DNA of 64,000 bases from Blastocladiella emersonii ATCC 22665 (taxonomy: Eukaryota > Blastocladiomycota > Blastocladiomycetes > Blastocladiales > Blastocladiaceae): contig JANHCV010000001.1 of NCBI GenBank assembly GCA_025594325.1, positions 1,116,001 to 1,180,000 on the forward strand, given 5' to 3'. The translations under genes and the position numbers were made by a program. Below the pieces are notes generated by a model. It made no database searches, was not told the origin of the DNA, and saw nothing but the letters and a program-made list of their open reading frames with translations. Within the stretch, counting starts at the first letter, position 1; the number at the start of each line of letters is the position of its first letter. Below, piece after piece: positions 10,601 through 20,823 of the stretch.

Positions 10601-10915
10601 GGTGATAGTTACGTTGCGTGTGGTTCGTTCGTGCTTCGTTCACGCGAGAGGGTGATCGGCGGTGCGAACGGGAAAGATGTCTCGCGGCGGCGTTGCAGCG
10701 GTCAGGTGGGCCCACCTGCTCCCGTAGCGGGGGGTGCGAGACACTTTTTCTTCGCGCGCGCGTCGCGGCGCAGCGCGTCGCGGGCACGTCGCTGGATCGC
10801 GCTGGCTTCGCTCCCGAGCGATACCGTCGACGAGAATTGACTTGACATACCCTGCAACGAACGCATCGAGACCCACGCAACAAGCAAGCAGAGCGCGAGT
10901 GTGAGGCCGCCCACG
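10601..10915. promoter_or_regulatory. Divergent promoter with nested palindromes
   Basis: Spacer between two divergent genes. TGTCTCGCG at 10678-10686 and TGCGAGACA at 10735-10743 form an inverted pair about 48 bp apart. Between them lies a perfect 16-bp palindrome, CAGGTGGGCCCACCTG (about 10702-10717). The symmetric layout fits a bidirectional promoter; no protein binding is known. Confidence 0.45.
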
Positions 10916-12790
10916 ATGCCCATGTTCGACAAGCAGGCGCTCCTCGAGCAGGACCTGCACGACCTCAAGCTGCGGTTCGAGCTGCTCGGTGGGCTTCTCG
11001 CGTTACCGGTGTGCTTCTGAACGAAGCTGACCCGTCGTATCGCATGCAGAGGGGGACCGCAAGGCGTACTACGAGCAGAGCCAGCTCACCATCAAGGGGA
11101 ACAAGGATGAGATCGGCAAGCTGCGGTCGCAGAACAAGGAGCTGCGCGTTGCTGTCGGCAAGATCAAGAAGGTACGCCGCCACACACACTCTCCCGTGCG
11201 GTCCCGAAGACTCACGCCGAGCCCCCCGTGTAGACGAGCGGCCATGATCGCGGCAACGAGCGGTCGCAGATGAGCGAGCTCGAGAAGCTCGACCAGCGCA
11301 TCAACGAGCTGCACAAGAAGGCCGACGACATGGCCGCGATTGCGCGCGCCAAGGAGGCCACGCTCCAGGCGCTGCGCGACAAGCTCAAGGACCTGCAGGC
11401 CGAGAGCGCCGTGGTGCGCGAGGTGTCGGAAAAGTCGGAGCAGGCCGCCATGATGCGCCGGCTCGAGAACCAGCTCGACAAGGCCGAGATCAAGTGGCAC
11501 GAGGCCCAGGCCATGCGCAAGGTGTACGAGGAGATCCTCGCCGTGCTGCACGAGGAGCGCCAGACGTTCGACGCGCAGATCGCCCACTTCGAGCGCACCC
11601 TGCGCGCCAAGTCGGCCGACGCCGCCGAGCTCGAACTCATGAGCCGGGACGCCCACCACGCACGCGACCTCGCCCGCAGCGAGCTCACGCGCATCGAGAC
11701 CCAGATCGCCGAGGACCGCAAGCGACGCGACAAGGACCTCGCCGCGCGCCGCGAGCTCGTGCGCCAGAAACTCGAGGCCTCCGAGAAGCTCGAGCAGGCG
11801 CTGCTCGCCGGCACCCTCGGGTCCGAGCAGTCGGCGCGCCAGGGCGAGGCCGACGCGCAGGCCGCCGTCGCGGAAGCCGACGCCCTCGCCGAACGCGTCG
11901 CCGAGTACGAGGAGCTCATCAAGCACATCAAGGACGCCACGGGCGTCGAGGACCTGCACCAGGTTGTCGCCAAGTTCGAGGAGCAGCGCGACACCCGCGA
12001 GCGGCTCTCGGAGCTCGCACGCACCAAGGAGGCCAAGCTCGCCGCCGCCAAGGCCAGCCGGTCCGACGCACTCAAGGCCCTTGACGAGTCGCTCGTCATG
12101 GGCGAGCACGCAGGGACCGCCGCCAAGGCCGCGGCCCGCGAGATGGAACAGCAGCACCAGGCCGAGCTCGCAAAGTACCGCGAGGTGTGCGAGCGCCACG
12201 AGCGCATGCTCAAGATGCTCGCTAGCGTCAAGGCCGGCGTCGTGCATCTGTGGGACAAGGTCAAGGTACGGTATTGTGCGTGTGGGGTGATCCTTGGGCG
12301 AGCGCGCTCACAAACGCGTGTGTGTAGGACGACAAGTCGCAGAAGACCGAGGTCGCCGACTCGGACATTCCCGCCATCCTCGACCAGTGCGTTGGCAAGA
12401 TCACCACGCTGCTCCAGGCGATTGACGGCAAGGACATTGCCATCGAGGTACGCCGCTCCGTTCCTCGTTTCGCACCCCATGCTGACCCGGCGTGTCATAT
12501 AGGGCGACCTGAGCGCGATTCCGGTCCACCTTACGGCGCAGAACACGCGCGTGCGCCTGCTCCCGACCGCCTTCGAGAGCGAGGACGAGGACAGCGACTC
12601 GGGCGGCGGCACCAACGGCGCCTCGGGCGAGGCCGGCGACGACGAGGGCCACACCACGGTGGTGCCCGACCGCGACGCTATCAAGAAGGCCACGGCCACG
12701 CTTCTCAACGCACGCAACAAGTCCAAGGGCGGCCGCAAGAAGAAGAAGAAGGGCGGCGCGGACGATGACGATGATGATGTGAGCGACTAG
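10916..12790 (+). CDS. ODAD3: Outer dynein arm docking complex subunit 3 (CCDC151-like)
   Basis: Five exons: 10916-10988, 11050-11171, 11234-12265, 12328-12447, 12503-12790; 544 aa (animal ODAD3 is about 595). Almost entirely coiled coil. The N-terminal block LLEGDRKAYYEQSQ ... GNKDEIGKLRSQNKELR is the diagnostic signature of CCDC151/ODAD3 and is split by the first intron, which supports the exon model. The C-terminal exon ends in an acidic and lysine-rich tail. In animals and algae this family anchors outer dynein arms to the axonemal doublet. Its presence implies a motile flagellum at some stage, i.e. zoospores. Introns use donors GTGGGC, GTACGC, GTACGG and GTACGC, all short (55-62 nt). Confidence 0.85.
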
Positions 12791-13030
12791 TTAGAGCGGT
12801 GCTGCGCGTGTACATTCCTTGTTCTTTGACAATGGTGCTGGTCGAGAAGGTGCGAGACGCTCTTGTCTCTCGCGCCGCGAAATGGCGTGACCGAGGCTGA
12901 TCCCCGGCCTTCATGCAGCCACCTTCGCCTGCCCTCTCCTCTTGCTCCCCGCCGTTCTCAGTTGCTCGCTCGCGAGCCCATGTAAACTTGTGCAAGCTGC
13001 TGCAACGAAGCGACCCTTAGAATCAACACC
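12791..13030. promoter_or_regulatory. Upstream region of XPO4 with imperfect motif pair
   Basis: 240-bp spacer without a gene. TGCGAGACG at 12851-12859 is followed by the inverted imperfect partner GTCTCTCGCG at 12865-12874. This is the tightest spacing of the recurring pair in the window. Confidence 0.35.
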
Positions 13031-16000
13031 ATGGACTACAGCGAGGTCCTGCGCCAGGTCGACTCGGCGTGCGAGGACTTCCAGGTAGGCCAGTCGGCTC
13101 TCCGCCCCCACCGCCGAACCTCGTCCCGGGAACTGACATGCCGCGAATCATCGCTAGGTCGGCGCTACCCGAGTTGCGGCCGAGAAGATGCTGATGCAGT
13201 TCCGCGACACGCCCAACATCCATGCCCCCGCGCTCTACGTCTTCCGTACGCCGCACCCTCCTCGCCACAAACATGCACACAAGCTCACTCGATCCAGCAC
13301 TGTAGAGCACTCGACGCTTCCCTTCGCCAAGCACACGGCAGCTGCCGCTGTCGCGCAGTCCATCACGCGCGCCAACCCGACGCCCGCCGATGCGGCCGAC
13401 TACGCCAACCAGCTCGTCTCGTTTGTCGTCCAGGCGGGCGACCCGACGCTCTTCTGGGCCAAGGGCGCCGTGCTGTCCGCCGCGACCATCGTGAAGCGCC
13501 TGTACCCGACGCAGCCGCAGCTCGCGTGGACCATCTTCTCGCAGCTCGTGCAGAGCGCGAACCCGGTCGACGGGTCCATTGCGTACCTCTTCTTCAAGTC
13601 GCTGCTCGAGGTGTTCAGCGACCGCAGCGTCGGCCCGACGCCCGCGTTCCACCAGCAGTGCCAGTCCCACTTCCAGTCGCAGGAGCTCGTCAAGTACCTG
13701 CAACAGATCGCCATCGAGATCGTACAGCAGTACCACGCCGCACAGGCTGCGCCGCAGGGGCTCGACCAGGTGTCGATGCACCGCGCTCGCCTGTGCGTCG
13801 AGCTGCTCGAGAATGTGCTCACCTGGGACTTCCGCGTCTCGGCCACGTCCACCGAACCGCTCCCGGAGCTCGCGCCCGTCGAGCTCCCCGCCGCGTTCGC
13901 GCCCATCGTCCTTGACCCCAACTTCCTCGCCACGCTGTACGGGTGGGTCATCTTCGCGTCCCGCAGCAGCAAGGGCGCCATCCTGACGCACCGCGCCTTC
14001 CAGTCGCTGTATGCGCTGAGCTGCAGCCCGGACCTGCCCGCAGGCGTCGGCCCCGTCGCCGAGACCCGCGTCGCCTTCTGCACGTCCATGGTGCAGGGCA
14101 TGCACCAGCTCCTGCAGGCGCTCGCCGGGCAGTTCCGGGGCACCATGCTCAACGGGATCAGCGGCATCCTGCGCCGCCTCAACCACCACTTCCCCATGGA
14201 CACGGTGCTGTCGGCGGTCCCCGGGTTCCTCAACTTCCTCAACGACGTCGGCCGCCTCACCGTCATGTCGATCCCGATGTACGGGCGGTCCGAGATGGAG
14301 CGCACCGTGCTCGAGGAGGCCAACGTTGAGCTGATCGCCATGTGGGCGCGCGTCGGGTCGCAGACAGTGCGGCTCAGCGCCGAGGGCCGCATCCCCGCCG
14401 CGCTCGTCGCGCAGCTCGGCCAGATCGCCACCCAGATTGTGCACGCCTTTGTCCAGGAGAAGATGACGCCCGACCCCAAGGCTATCGAGAGCGACGAGGA
14501 GGACGAGGATTTCGGTGTGCTCAAGGACTGGGACACGTATGACGAGGCCCTCGCCGATATCGCGTGCCTCGCCCGCATGAGCCCCGCCGCCAACGCCACG
14601 TTCCTCGCCGGCCTCGTGCACCAGGTCATTGCGCGCGTCCCCTCGCTCACCCCCGACACCATGGTCGCGCACTACGAGGGCACCCACTGGCTGCTGCTCA
14701 TCACGGGCGCCTTCTTCTCCGACTTTGCCGAGAACGAGATCGCCCTGATCCCCGCCGAGATCCTCGCGGCGCCCGACGCGGCGGGCCCGATCCGCGCGCT
14801 CGGCGAGGCGATCCTCGGCCTGCTCCAGTTCCTCTCCGAGAACCCCGCCGCGTGCTCGCCCACCGTCATGGAGTCGCAGTGGTGGGACGTCGAGCGGTTC
14901 GTCAAGTGCTACGTGTGCCCCGACGCGTCCGAGTACAGCGACACGGGCGCGCCGCTGCTGCAGGCGTTCGGCCCCGCCACGCTCCAGTTCACGCTCGCGC
15001 GCGCCGCCGTCATGTTCGACCAGTGGTCGGGCGAGGCCGACGTCCTGCTCCAGGTCTCACGCGTCCTCCTCGCCATCTCCAAGGTCCGCACCCTGCGCGC
15101 CGCCGTCATCGGGCTTCCCGAGTTCGCCGCCCTCGTCATGCAGTTCCTCGCCAAGGTCCAGGGGTTCCCCGACGCCGTCTACTCGGGCGTCATGGAGGCG
15201 CTGGTCCGCATTGCCACGGCCGCCGGCGACCGCGACGCCGCCGGGCAGCAGATGACGGGCTCGATCATCGCGACCATCTCGGGCGAGTTTTCGGCGCTCG
15301 CGCAGGCCCGCGACCTCCAGTCGCCGCAGAACATGCAGCGCCTGGTGCGCGTGCTCGAGATGCTCAACGGCGTCGCGTGCGCCGTCGATATCGGCAACAT
15401 GTCGGCGCTTGCCGGTCACGTCGTGCCCTTCTTCGTCGCGTTCCCGCAGATGATGGCGAGCGCCGGCGGGCACGCCGAGCTGTGGCTCCCCGTGTTCGAC
15501 ATCCTGGTCCACTTTGCCGAGGGCGACGTGTTCGCGTTCCTCGACGAGTCCCTCGCGCAGCCCGTGTTCGTCGCCATGGTCGGCCTCGTCCGCGGGTACC
15601 TCTCGACGCTCCCGCCGCCGCCCGCGCCCGGCGCGAACGCGTCGCTCGTCATGGACGAGGAGCAGCGCAGTATCCTGTGCCGCATCGTCGAGCTCCTGAC
15701 GATGCTGACCGAGGAGCGCGGGCGGCCCGACATGCTCGCGACGGTCCTCGCGGCGTGGTCGCTTGTCTCGCCGTACACGACGTCGCAGGCCGCGCTTGAG
15801 GTGCCCAGCATCTGCATCGCCGTCGCCAAGTGGACGCGCGTGCTGGTCCAGATCCACGGCGCGGCGCTCTCCGAATCGGGTGTCGCGGCGCTGCCCCTCG
15901 CCCACTTCCTCCCCGCCCCGCTCTCGGCCGTCGACCACATCTGGGCCCCGCTTGCGCGGTCGTGGGCGTACATGGTCACGGCGTGCCCGATCGTCTCCGC

Positions 16001-16358
16001 TACGACGACCGCGCTCGACGCGATCGCCGCCATCGACGTGGCCGCGGGCGCGTGTCCTGCCGCGTGCGCCGACTCGCTCCTCGCCACGCTCCTCACGCTC
16101 GGCCTGTTCCACCGGCTCAACTCGGAGCACCGCGTCCCGCTCGCCCACGCCACGTACGCGCTGCTCAAGGGCCGTGCCACGGGCGTCATGGCGGCTGGCC
16201 AGGCGATCCTCGGCACGCGGAGCCCCGCCGAGGCGGCAGCCGCGGCGCCGCTGCTCGAGCGGATCGTCGCTCTCGTCCAGGCGCCCAGCGCCGACGCGTT
16301 TGTCGAGCCGTTCCTCGTCTGGCTCGTCGACGCCAAGGCCGCGATCCCACAGCAGTAG
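13031..16358 (+). CDS. XPO4: Exportin-4-like karyopherin
   Basis: Exons 13031-13084, 13158-13245 and 13306-16358; 1064 aa (human XPO4 about 1151). An importin-beta superfamily nuclear export receptor built of HEAT repeats, working with RanGTP. The N-terminal part fits exportin-4: a short helix, YVFQHSTLPFAKHTAAAAV, then SANPVDGSIAYLFFKSLLEV ... HQQCQSHFQSQELVKYLQQI and LENVLTWDF, matching in order the animal XPO4 blocks. The third exon is 3 kb with no internal stop. In animals it exports eIF5A and SMAD3 and imports SOX proteins; fungal cargo is not known. Other exportins (XPO7) are a less likely fit. Confidence 0.85.
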
Positions 16359-16564
16359 AGCCGCGGATGTATCGCAACAAATATTTGTAGCTTCCTAGTC
16401 CGCTAGCTCGAGTCTGGTTGAGTGAAACGCGGTGCGTTTCGCGTTTCGCTTTCCGCGTCGCTCATCCCAGCTCCAGCTCTCGCTCCCCCCGGATGCTCCC
16501 TCGTCCATGCAAACCGATGAATTTCATGAAGCACTGCATGCAATCGACCTGACGAACCAAAAAA

Positions 16565-17786
16565 ATGCCCGAGTCACGCTTTTCCGACCTTCCGGGCGAG
16601 CTCGTCCTCGTCGTCCTCCAGCTGGCCGAGCCGCGCTGCGCCATCCCCGCCGCGTGGCGTACTTTTGGCCCCGCTGCGAGTCAACATCGTGTCAGCTTCT
16701 GGTGGAGCTTCCGCTGCCTTTTCCAACTTGCCCTTGCATACTGCGAGCTTTTGTCCCTCCAAACGCGCATTGATCTGTCCAACGCCCTCCATTTCGCCTT
16801 CGTTGCCCTGTGTCGACAGAGCACAAGTGCCTCCCTCGCCCTGTTGAGACGCTTTGCCAAGTACCTCGCTGTTCGGATCCCGCACCAGTCATCGCACCAC
16901 CGTCAAACGGCCGACCACGTGGAAGCTTACTTTCGCAGCATCATGGACAGCGTGGGCACCCAAGAAGTCGTTTCGCCGTTCGGTCAGCCCATGGCCGCGA
17001 CGCTTCCTACCATGGTATGCGCGCTTTTCACCGGCCAGCTTCGACCTGTCAAGACCCTTCTCGCTGCCATCACTGAGCACTGCCCTGCTCTTTTGGACGC
17101 TCGGCTGCAGTGGACCGAGTGGAATACGCTTTGCTGGTTCGAATCGCTTGCTCAGGCGAGTGAATTGATCCGCGGTGCCAGCGAGCATTTCGAACTCGGC
17201 GCCGCCCAGTCGCCCTTTGTTCCGCGACTGGTCGAATACCTTGGCTGCCTCGTCGTGCTCACCTGGCAGGCTCCGCTGCTCGAGACCCTTACCGATGCTC
17301 AATACGGTATGAACGAGGCCCAAGTCATGGCGTTTCTGTCGCTCCCTCCAATTGTGCGACTCTTTGCTGCGCAAACGCGCAACTATCGTGGCTCGCTGAC
17401 TTTCGCGATCCTGGACTGGCTTTTGGCGCACGGCTGGACGGACGAAGGCGCCAACGACGGCGACTCGCTGCTTGTAATACTCGCAGAAAAGGATCCGGTG
17501 CTGCTCGCTGCGGCGCTCGCGAAATACCCGGCCCAATTTATGGACACGCAGACTCCAGGCCGCCTCGAATTGGCTCAAAATGGACTCAGGGACAACTTTG
17601 CAGACTCTTCGATGGACCACCGTGAACTTGCTCCGCTCGTCGAATACGGCATTCTTGGCTCGGGCGAATGGTATGTTGCCGTTATTCGCGTCCTCAACGA
17701 AACGGGCGATTTCGGGGATGACGCGGAGCTCGCTCAAATCCGCTCAATCGTCAGTGACAGCACGTGGCATGACATACTTGTCGAAG
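16565..17786 (+). CDS. F-box-like lineage-specific protein, copy A, 5' half
   Basis: Start ATG at 16565. Starts with an F-box-like helix (FSDLPGELVLVVLQLAEPR) followed by about 385 residues without recognised domains. It aligns along its length with copy B at 27.7-29.8 kb. In copy B the matching exon ends in GTT GAG T followed by a donor GTACGT; here the equivalent point (17786/17787) reads GAA G then GCACGC, so the donor GT is changed to GC. Read-through continues to a stop at 17911 with unrelated residues. The conserved C-terminal exon is found 8.8 kb away at 26632-27458. Codon use is less GC-rich than the housekeeping neighbours. Either the gene now has a giant intron or it is broken. Confidence 0.6.
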
Positions 17787-18289
17787 GCACGCCAGTAACG
17801 GTATTTGCCGTCACACAGCCTTCGGCTGGCACCGGCGCAGGGCTTTGCCCTTTCGCCCTTGCCTTTGGCCGTCCTCGCCTCGCGTTCGCTTCCCCTCTTC
17901 AGCGTTCATGAGTGTAAGTCGGCAATGAACACCTTTTCAGTTGCGCACACTTTTCTGATTCCGGCTCGCATCCTCGGGAAGAATGCTCGCGAGATAGACG
18001 CGTTACCCGCGTCCAAGTTGACCACGTTGCGCAGCGCGTGCACCTCCTGGCGCATCAGCGAGCGCTTGCCGACCTTGAACTCACCCACGGGCGTAAGCAC
18101 GCTGACGTGCAGGTTGCGCGTGATCGCGAGGTCGATGAAGCGTCGTTGTAGGCAGACAGCATCGTCGTCGCCTCGTTAGGTCGATAATCAACGCCACAGC
18201 CGTTCATCTTCATGATCCCGCAGAGCGCACAGTGCACGGGCGACGCCAACGGCAACGCGCGCAACGTCCGCGTTGTTGTCGGCAGCCAG
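17787..18289. other. Non-coding stretch, possible gene debris
   Basis: No confident gene. On the minus strand a frame at about 18100-17906 (QEVHALRNVVNLDAGN) has gene-like composition but no start, no partner exon and no recognised family; it may be debris of another gene. Confidence 0.3.
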
Positions 18290-19080
18290 CGTCGCCTCAT
18301 TATATTGAGGAACAACGCCGCTTTGTTGAGTAGATGATCAGCGTCGCCTTGTCGCGTTGATGATCATCGTCGCCTTGTTGAGTTGAAGTTCAGCGCCGCC
18401 TTGTTGAGTTGGTGATCAGCGTCGCCTCGTTGCGTCGATGATCAGGTTTGCCTTGTTGGGTTGATAACCAGCGTCGCCTTGTTGAGTAGATGACCAGCGC
18501 CGCCTTGTCGGGTCGATGATCAGCGTCGTCTTGTTGGGTTGATGCCAGCGTCGCCTTGTCGAGTTGATAGTCAGCGTCGCCTTGTCGAGTTGGTGATCAG
18601 CGTTGCCTTGTTGTGCTGGCGACCAGCGTCGCCTTGCTGCGTTGATGTCCAACGTCGCCTCGTTCCGTGAATGTCTAGCGTCGCCTCGTTACGTCAATGT
18701 TCATCGCCACCTCGTTACTTCAATGTTCAGCGTCGCCTCCTTGCGTTGATGACCATCGTTGCCTCGTTAAGTTGCGGATCAGCGTTGCCTTGTTGCGTTG
18801 ATAGTCAGCGTCACCTCCTTACGTCAATGTTCAGCGTCGCCTCGTTGGGTCGTGATCAGCGTCGCCTTGTTCCATTGATGATCAGCGTCGGCTCGTTGCA
18901 TCGATGACCAGCGTCGGCTCGTTGCATCGATGACCAGCGTCGCCTCGTTAAGTTGAAGTTCAGCGTCGCCTCGTTGCGTCGTGATCAGCGTCGCCTTGTT
19001 GAGTTTGTGATCAGCGTCGCCTCGTTGCGTCAATGACCAGCGTCGCCTCTTGCGTTGATCATCCGCGTCGCCTTGCCGCG
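18290..19080. repeat. 26-bp minisatellite, about 30 units
   Basis: Degenerate tandem array with a 26-bp period. The core is CAGCGTCGCC followed by TTGTTGAGTT or TCGTTGCGTC and a GATGAT-like tail. Units differ by substitutions and occasional 1-bp indels. The period is not a multiple of three, and short minus-strand frames in it (18652-18416, 19234-18824) are just the repeat read in rotation. Imperfect units begin earlier, from about 18160. Confidence 0.85.
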
Positions 19081-20580
19081 CAGCACTAATTGGAGCCAAG
19101 AGGAGGATTGAGTGCTGCGCTTGAGAGTCAACAAGCAAATAAGGTGAGTTAGCTCGGGTTACGCTCAGATCGTCATAGCGAGAACGTTGCGTTCCTGTCG
19201 AGTTTCTATCCTTGATTAGGTTGCTCATCTCCATCGCGACACGATCAAGGCAAGGATCAGGGGCTGCGACTCAACTCAGCCGCGCTGCTGCTGCTGTTGC
19301 CGCATAACATGCTGCGCAGAGCGACAGCGACAAGGTAACACGTAAGGTGAACCGCCGCCTTGGCTCAGCTGCATAATTAACTTTGTAAGGAAGCTAAATG
19401 AGGTTCAGTCGCCAACTTGGCGCGGATGCGGCTAAAGTCGCACAGCAATCAAGAAAAGTCATTGAAACCTTAAGTAGCAACAACAAAGTACATATTTGTC
19501 GCGGGTTGACTTTGATTCAGCGAGAGCGCGCCAGGGAGAAAGGGCGAGGGGACGCGTTCAGCCACTCACGTGACATGATGAGGCAAGGCCAAATGTGACA
19601 ATCAACGCCAGACCCGGTGGCGGAGCAGGTGGAGGTACGGTTGCAGATGCGGTAGGCGGAGGCGCAGAACCAGAAGCCGAAAGCGAGCTGGGTGCGACTG
19701 TTGAGGACAAGGTGGTTCAAGTAAGTGCAGTGCTTACATGCGCGTTGAACGGTGGCACACGTGTTGAAAGTTCAGAGCGGTGGCAGGGTCTTTGTTGATG
19801 AGGGCGAGCCGCAGGGCCGAGAGAGAGGGCGGGTCGCGCAAAACTGCGGTGGTCAGCGTCAGCGATGAAAGCAGTCCATGGTATGCGTCAATCAGCTCAT
19901 GGAGCTACTTTCTGACAGACTCAGGGGCGCGTGTATGAGCAGAGTGCTGAGCGAGCCAGGCGGCAGCGTGTCGAGCGGCAGCAGCGCGGTGGCCGTGCGA
20001 CGCGAAGGTCGCGTAGTTGCTCGAGTCGAGGCAAAGCCAGTCGACGAGGCGGTCACACTCCTCCGCGGTCCACCTTGGCCGACTGTCGTGTTGCGGCATG
20101 TTACAGCCGCTCAACTTTTCGTTTCGTGGAGTAGAAGTGTAGAGCGCAACGTCGCCCGAGCCGAAGTCGCGAGCAAGCCGCAAAACGCGTTCAGCCACAG
20201 GCACGTGACATGTATGACTTGATGAAACCAAGTGAAATCCGCCAAGAGCACGTGACACAGACCGAGACTTTCGAAGGGGCCACCCAATATTTCAGGGCAA
20301 AGCCCTGCATAGCTACTCCTGCAACAAACTTGCTTACTCTGCTCCGCTGTAGCCCTCCAATTCACCTGTGCTCACGGACGGGAGTACGGGTATGCGCTGA
20401 GAGTTCAGGGATCGTTCGCGACAACGAAGTAGTGCGAGGAGGTGGATCTCGGTCGCCGTGTACACGAGAAGATGAGAAGACGAGAAGACGGCGCGGCGCG
20501 ACCACGGAACGTAACCTTCCGCGGCAGAGGTTCCTGATGGTGGCGGCAGCACAAACACTAGAGAATAGATTCGCGGCCAC
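19081..20580. other. Low-gene-density stretch upstream of the LTR element
   Basis: Apart from the small SANT-like frame at 20099-19905 no gene is supported. A 25-28 bp block (ACGCGTTCAGCCAC ... CACGTGACATG) occurs at 19552-19577 and again at 20185-20212. Base composition is less GC-rich than in the housekeeping parts. Confidence 0.4.
19905..20099 (-). CDS. Small SANT/Myb-like DNA-binding fragment
   Basis: 64 codons from an ATG at 20099. The segment RWTAEECDRLVDWLCLDSSN followed by an Ala/His-rich helix resembles the helix-turn-helix opening of the SANT/Myb-like domains common in fungal transposon-derived proteins. No second exon is identified and the C-terminus is short, so it is probably a fragment. 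An open frame extends upstream to 20258 but without similarity. Confidence 0.3.
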   Translation of the reverse strand: MPQHDSRPRWTAEECDRLVDWLCLDSSNYATFASHGHRAAAARHAAAWLAQHSAHTRAPESVRK

Positions 20581-20585
20581 GACTG

Positions 20586-20801
20586 TGTTGCGTGTCGTTC
20601 ATGTGGCCACAACCGTGGTGATCAATCATCTGATCTCGCGTGAGCCGCCTGCAATCCCTCGCTCCCGCACCGCTGCACCCCGCTGTGGCGCGCCCTGCTT
20701 TGTTATCCATTCTCCCCTCTCCCCGTCTTGGGTTCGGGGCTGAAGGCAGGAATAGACATCCCTGACTACTTGTCTCCCGCCTCCTTCTGTCGGCATCAAC
20801 A
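20586..20801 (+). repeat. 5' LTR
   Basis: 216 bp, TG...CA ends. Differs from the 3' LTR at 20611, 20616, 20650, 20669, 20674 and 20686; at each the 3' LTR has CpG and this copy has TpG or CpA. Confidence 0.95.
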
Positions 20802-20823
20802 TTTTCTTCAAGTAGTTTTCTGC

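Noticed and set aside
13023..14687. 554-codon antisense frame over exportin-4
   Set aside because: Shadow of the sense gene in GC-rich DNA.
18290..19080. CRISPR-like array
   Set aside because: Units are directly adjacent with no unique spacers; eukaryotic sequence; it is a minisatellite.
18416..19234. Minus-strand frames with RRRWS..QQGDA repeats
   Set aside because: Pure translation of the 26-bp minisatellite in rotating frame; no conserved protein outside the array.
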